A stretch of 7,687 nt of DNA, taken from NCBI GenBank assembly GCA_030612785.1, contig JAUWNF010000146.1, positions 1 through 7,687 on the forward strand, given 5' to 3'. The notes beneath the pieces were generated by a model. The model saw only the letters and a list, made by a program, of their open reading frames with translations, was not told the DNA's origin and made no database searches. Both the position numbers and the translations under genes were made by a program. Below are positions 6,701-7,687 of this stretch, in pieces; the first letter of the stretch is position 1; every line of letters starts with the position of its first letter. Source of the DNA: Phycisphaerales bacterium. Its GTDB lineage: Bacteria; Planctomycetota; Phycisphaerae; UBA1845.

Positions 6701-7687
6701 AATGGTCATGGTCTTTCGGCCGAGGCCGTCGTAACGGTGATAGGTAATTCGTCCACCAGGATCCACCTCCTTGACGACGTTCACGCCGCCGCACCCACAC
6801 CCGGCAGAGCTCGCGCCATAGGTGTATTGGAACGTACGGGCCACCCCGTTGGTGTCAATGGTGTACACGGTGTTCTGGCCCGCACCATTGTAGTGGAAAT
6901 CCTCCCGGAAGCTCCCTTCCGAGGAGCTGCGCACCCTCCGGGTTACCTGCTGGAGCGCGTTCCAATGGAGGGTGGTGTCAATCTGTTCGGCACTACCTTC
7001 TGCCTCAGTGATCGTCTTTGCCAGGTTGAATGCGTAGTAGGTGTACCGTGTAACGGCTCCCCTGGGGTTCTGTTCCATGGTGACGTGGTTGGCGCCGTCG
7101 TACTCGAACAGCGTAGTGAGGTCGAGCACGCCGGGACCGATGGTCTCTCGTTCGAGACGATCTCGATGATCATACTCGTACTCCACCATGAGCCCATTCG
7201 GGTAGAGCTTCCAGAGGAGGAAGCCCTCGCCGTCTCTGCCCAACTGGGTCTTCAAATTCAACCCGTTGCTGTCCACCGTTTCCCACTCGAGCAGTCCGGT
7301 GTCGTCGTACCCGTACTCCCAGTGGACGTCTGGATTCTCGGAACGATGCTCAGTCCAGTCCGTGAGGCGCCCCATCACGTCGTAGTCGGAGGATTCTCTC
7401 AGGATGCCGTCAACGACAACGGAGACCGGATTGCCGTACACGTTGTATGTGGTGAGCGTCACGTGACCCCATGGATCGGTCTTGGTGCGCGTCTGAATCC
7501 GCCCCGGCAGCCCGTCCTGGTGGTAGGTAGTGACGTAGTTGGTTATCCACACCTTCCCGGTTTCAGTGTCGAGCACCAACTCTTGGGTCACATTGCCGAA
7601 GTCATCGTACTGGTAGTAGGTGATGCTGGCCTCCTCTGTCGTCCGGGTTACCTTGCCCGGAAAACGCGGGTCCTGGCGGTAGTAGGA
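3746..7687 (-). CDS. RHS/YD-repeat protein with dockerin-like insert and Cys-rich C-terminus (5' partial)
   Basis: The frame is open to the right edge, so the start is outside; a GTG at 7589-7591 is internal, because 32 more in-frame codons with YD-repeat character precede it. The visible 1313 residues begin with many tandem YD/RHS repeats (for example EYDHRDRLERET, HRYDGLGRKTM, DYDVMGRL), which in this family form a large beta-shell or filament. An RHS-associated core follows: LRDDLGSVVALAD, then WTGQWYD at about 1068-1073, ERDP at 1094-1097, NLYTYIGD and VDPDG at 1126-1130. RHS cores usually end in such a DPxG motif, and the Asp residues of RDP and VDP lie where autoproteolytic RHS cores have conserved Asp. 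Between the two halves of the core sits a dockerin-like module (1000-1049). After the core come a Lys-rich linker, a 15-Cys segment (1185-1267) and a Lys/Glu-rich tail. No known toxin motif is recognised in the tip. The stop TAA overlaps the next gene. The protein is probably exported, but the signal region is not visible. Family assignment is firm; function (adhesin, filament or toxin delivery) is inference. Confidence 0.95.
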   Translation of the reverse strand, partial: SYYRQDPRFPGKVTRTTEEASITYYQYDDFGNVTQELVLDTETGKVWITNYVTTYHQDGLPGRIQTRTKTDPWGHVTLTTYNVYGNPVSVVVDGILRESSDYDVMGRLTDWTEHRSENPDVHWEYGYDDTGLLEWETVDSNGLNLKTQLGRDGEGFLLWKLYPNGLMVEYEYDHRDRLERETIGPGVLDLTTLFEYDGANHVTMEQNPRGAVTRYTYYAFNLAKTITEAEGSAEQIDTTLHWNALQQVTRRVRSSSEGSFREDFHYNGAGQNTVYTIDTNGVARTFQYTYGASSAGCGCGGVNVVKEVDPGGRITYHRYDGLGRKTMTIRKVGDDSPDPDADDLVETWEYDVEHEGSTHTVTHTNAEGTEERRFLDAFNRVTKRLLDPGGLDETSEVVFDGSAVWQTMADNGNTNGHAYDAAGREIGSWDSEGALYTLELNGLDQVVQHTDGDGHNTWIDYDLFGRVLLHRQDPGGATQFVWGPDTVTVTDPNGTVTTISIDGLNRLKQRVVDVGGEEATTTYTYNAYDMVTSVTASVDASSSQTTRYFCNGTLDIERVLFPDASEMLFGYHASGDVAWRSYGGVTTTYERDHRLDRITRRAYPDGTSDAFSYNKLGQLLVSSNGVAEVVYWRRADGSIYQVDQTVDGVTHTVGLNQVSPMRLEITLPGVAQSVVKTMDLRDRLTRVAHGQLSLINGSTYNHSGLLTLREWGNGITSETAYTGAEVDWLEHRNPNVLLKRAYGHDAWGNKTWEDDQTPGWETHSRLYVSDSQQRTQQMLQGVLNEAKDGIVEWIGSPFPRMIEWVFSHLRIDGVLTDVAGEVSEETRIHSDVNELTDRDFVGGPSIDLVWDDRGNLISDGERTFGHTQRNRLSSVTLPDGTVVERFYDGLDNCVLQRVTQGASTETRRFVHGLQGEMLAEFDGDENLQRWFIHGEDYPAPLIMVDLTDAGDLPAGEQEYLFLLRDDLGSVVALADMSGKVVERVFYGTRGAPTFVGGRLGDYDQDEDVDLADFAAFQWCIQKDCPAFDDDGDGVVDLEDYAVFVQALEGLVRPVFRAESKYDLPHLWTGQWYDIHSELYHFHRRAYSASIGWLERDPKAGYPTPEGGYQDGFNLYTYIGDSLLIFVDPDGAERTKKPKKKIRANTRKRPKLKGHGVPPPDPSKNTKKAKKKAKGIIDKIALIKKCADCGSSYKCTGTCHNKCGSGDWQDECWRKCCDKGGDVYDCELECIPHSDPSDKDSRHRKCLNTCFAECAGDDGVDLSKCADCLRGLMDTMFPGSDTIPSALEDIDGIIDALKDRDEKRKEKEKQKDEL
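3749..4294 (-). other. Variable C-terminal tip of the RHS protein: Lys-rich linker, 15-Cys domain, charged tail
   Basis: This is the last 182 residues, beginning right after the VDPDGA end of the core. The first ~50 residues are very rich in Lys/Arg. Fifteen Cys then fall between 4135 and 3887, mostly in CxxxC pairs (CTGTC, CHNKC, CWRKC, CELEC, CLNTC, CFAEC), bounded at each end by a CADC motif. Repeated CxxxC in short, probably helical segments suggests disulfide-linked helical hairpins, hence an extracytoplasmic location; metal binding is the alternative. The last ~25 residues are almost all Lys, Glu, Asp and Arg. This is the position where polymorphic RHS proteins carry their variable effector, but no known catalytic motif is apparent. 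Confidence 0.7.
3767..3772 (-). promoter_or_regulatory. Ribosome binding site of the lipoprotein gene
   Basis: AAGGAG on the minus strand lies 10 bases before the ATG at 3756 and inside the 3' end of the RHS gene. It decides the lipoprotein start and implies translational coupling with the RHS gene. Confidence 0.75.
4541..4690 (-). other. Dockerin-like double EF-hand module embedded in the RHS core
   Basis: This covers residues 1000-1049 of the visible RHS protein. Two 12-residue calcium loops are complete: DYDQDEDVDLAD and DDDGDGVVDLED, each with Asp at positions 1, 3, 5, 9 and 12. Each is followed by a short helix (FAAFQWCI and YAVFVQAL), with two Cys in the linker (CIQKDC). This matches the type I dockerin pattern often seen at the C-termini of secreted planctomycete proteins. 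Here it lies inside the RHS core, between YGTRGAPTF and WTGQWYD, rather than at a terminus. It probably binds calcium; whether a cohesin partner exists cannot be seen here. Confidence 0.8.

Noticed and set aside
7589..7591. GTG as the start of the RHS gene
   Set aside because: YD-repeat-like codons continue in frame to the window edge with no stop, and no ribosome binding site precedes this GTG.

Overview
This window is most likely from a planctomycete (phylum Planctomycetota, possibly a Phycisphaerae-type lineage). Three protein signatures point there. A two-loop dockerin/EF-hand module of the GDYDxDxDVDLADFAAFQ type lies in an RHS/YD-repeat protein. A two-transmembrane protein carries the CxxCGYxLTGNxSGxCPECG zinc ribbon. 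A large RHS protein is followed by a lipoprotein. The DNA is GC-rich, apart from a short AT-rich island near the left edge. The taxonomic call is an inference from motifs, not a database match.

All convincing genes lie on the minus strand, so the locus reads right to left. From the right edge to 3746 runs the C-terminal 1313 residues of a giant RHS/YD-repeat protein; its N-terminus is outside the window. It has many YD repeats, then an RHS-associated core. The core is interrupted by a dockerin-like Ca-binding module. A Lys-rich linker, a 15-cysteine domain and a charged helical tail follow. Overlapping its stop by 11 bases is a 479-residue lipoprotein (3756-2317) with a strong ribosome binding site inside the RHS gene. 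It has a helical N-terminal half and a probable beta-propeller C-terminal half. After a 198-base gap comes a 231-residue membrane/zinc-ribbon protein (2118-1423).

The clearest structural event is a duplication. The last ~80 codons of the lipoprotein gene plus its 3' flank (about 2266-2602) recur as a diverged direct repeat (about 1340-1672), fused in frame onto the zinc-ribbon gene just after its last Cys pair. Within that copy a +1 insertion and a 13-base deletion (plus a one-codon insertion) cancel, so the final ~29 codons return to the original frame and match the lipoprotein C-terminus almost exactly.

The left 1.34 kb (1-1340) contains no gene I can support. It holds an AT-rich island (67-148), a CGGT-rich stretch, several strong hairpins, and a good plus-strand intrinsic terminator (990-1034) with no recognisable plus-strand gene before it. 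A possible plus-strand promoter follows immediately. This could be a structured non-coding transcript or simply GC-rich spacer.

Working model (inference): the RHS protein is a large surface or secreted filament/shell protein, and the translationally coupled lipoprotein is its envelope partner or, if the Cys-rich tip is a toxin, a candidate protective protein. The chimeric zinc-ribbon gene fits the 3'-end shuffling often seen beside RHS genes.
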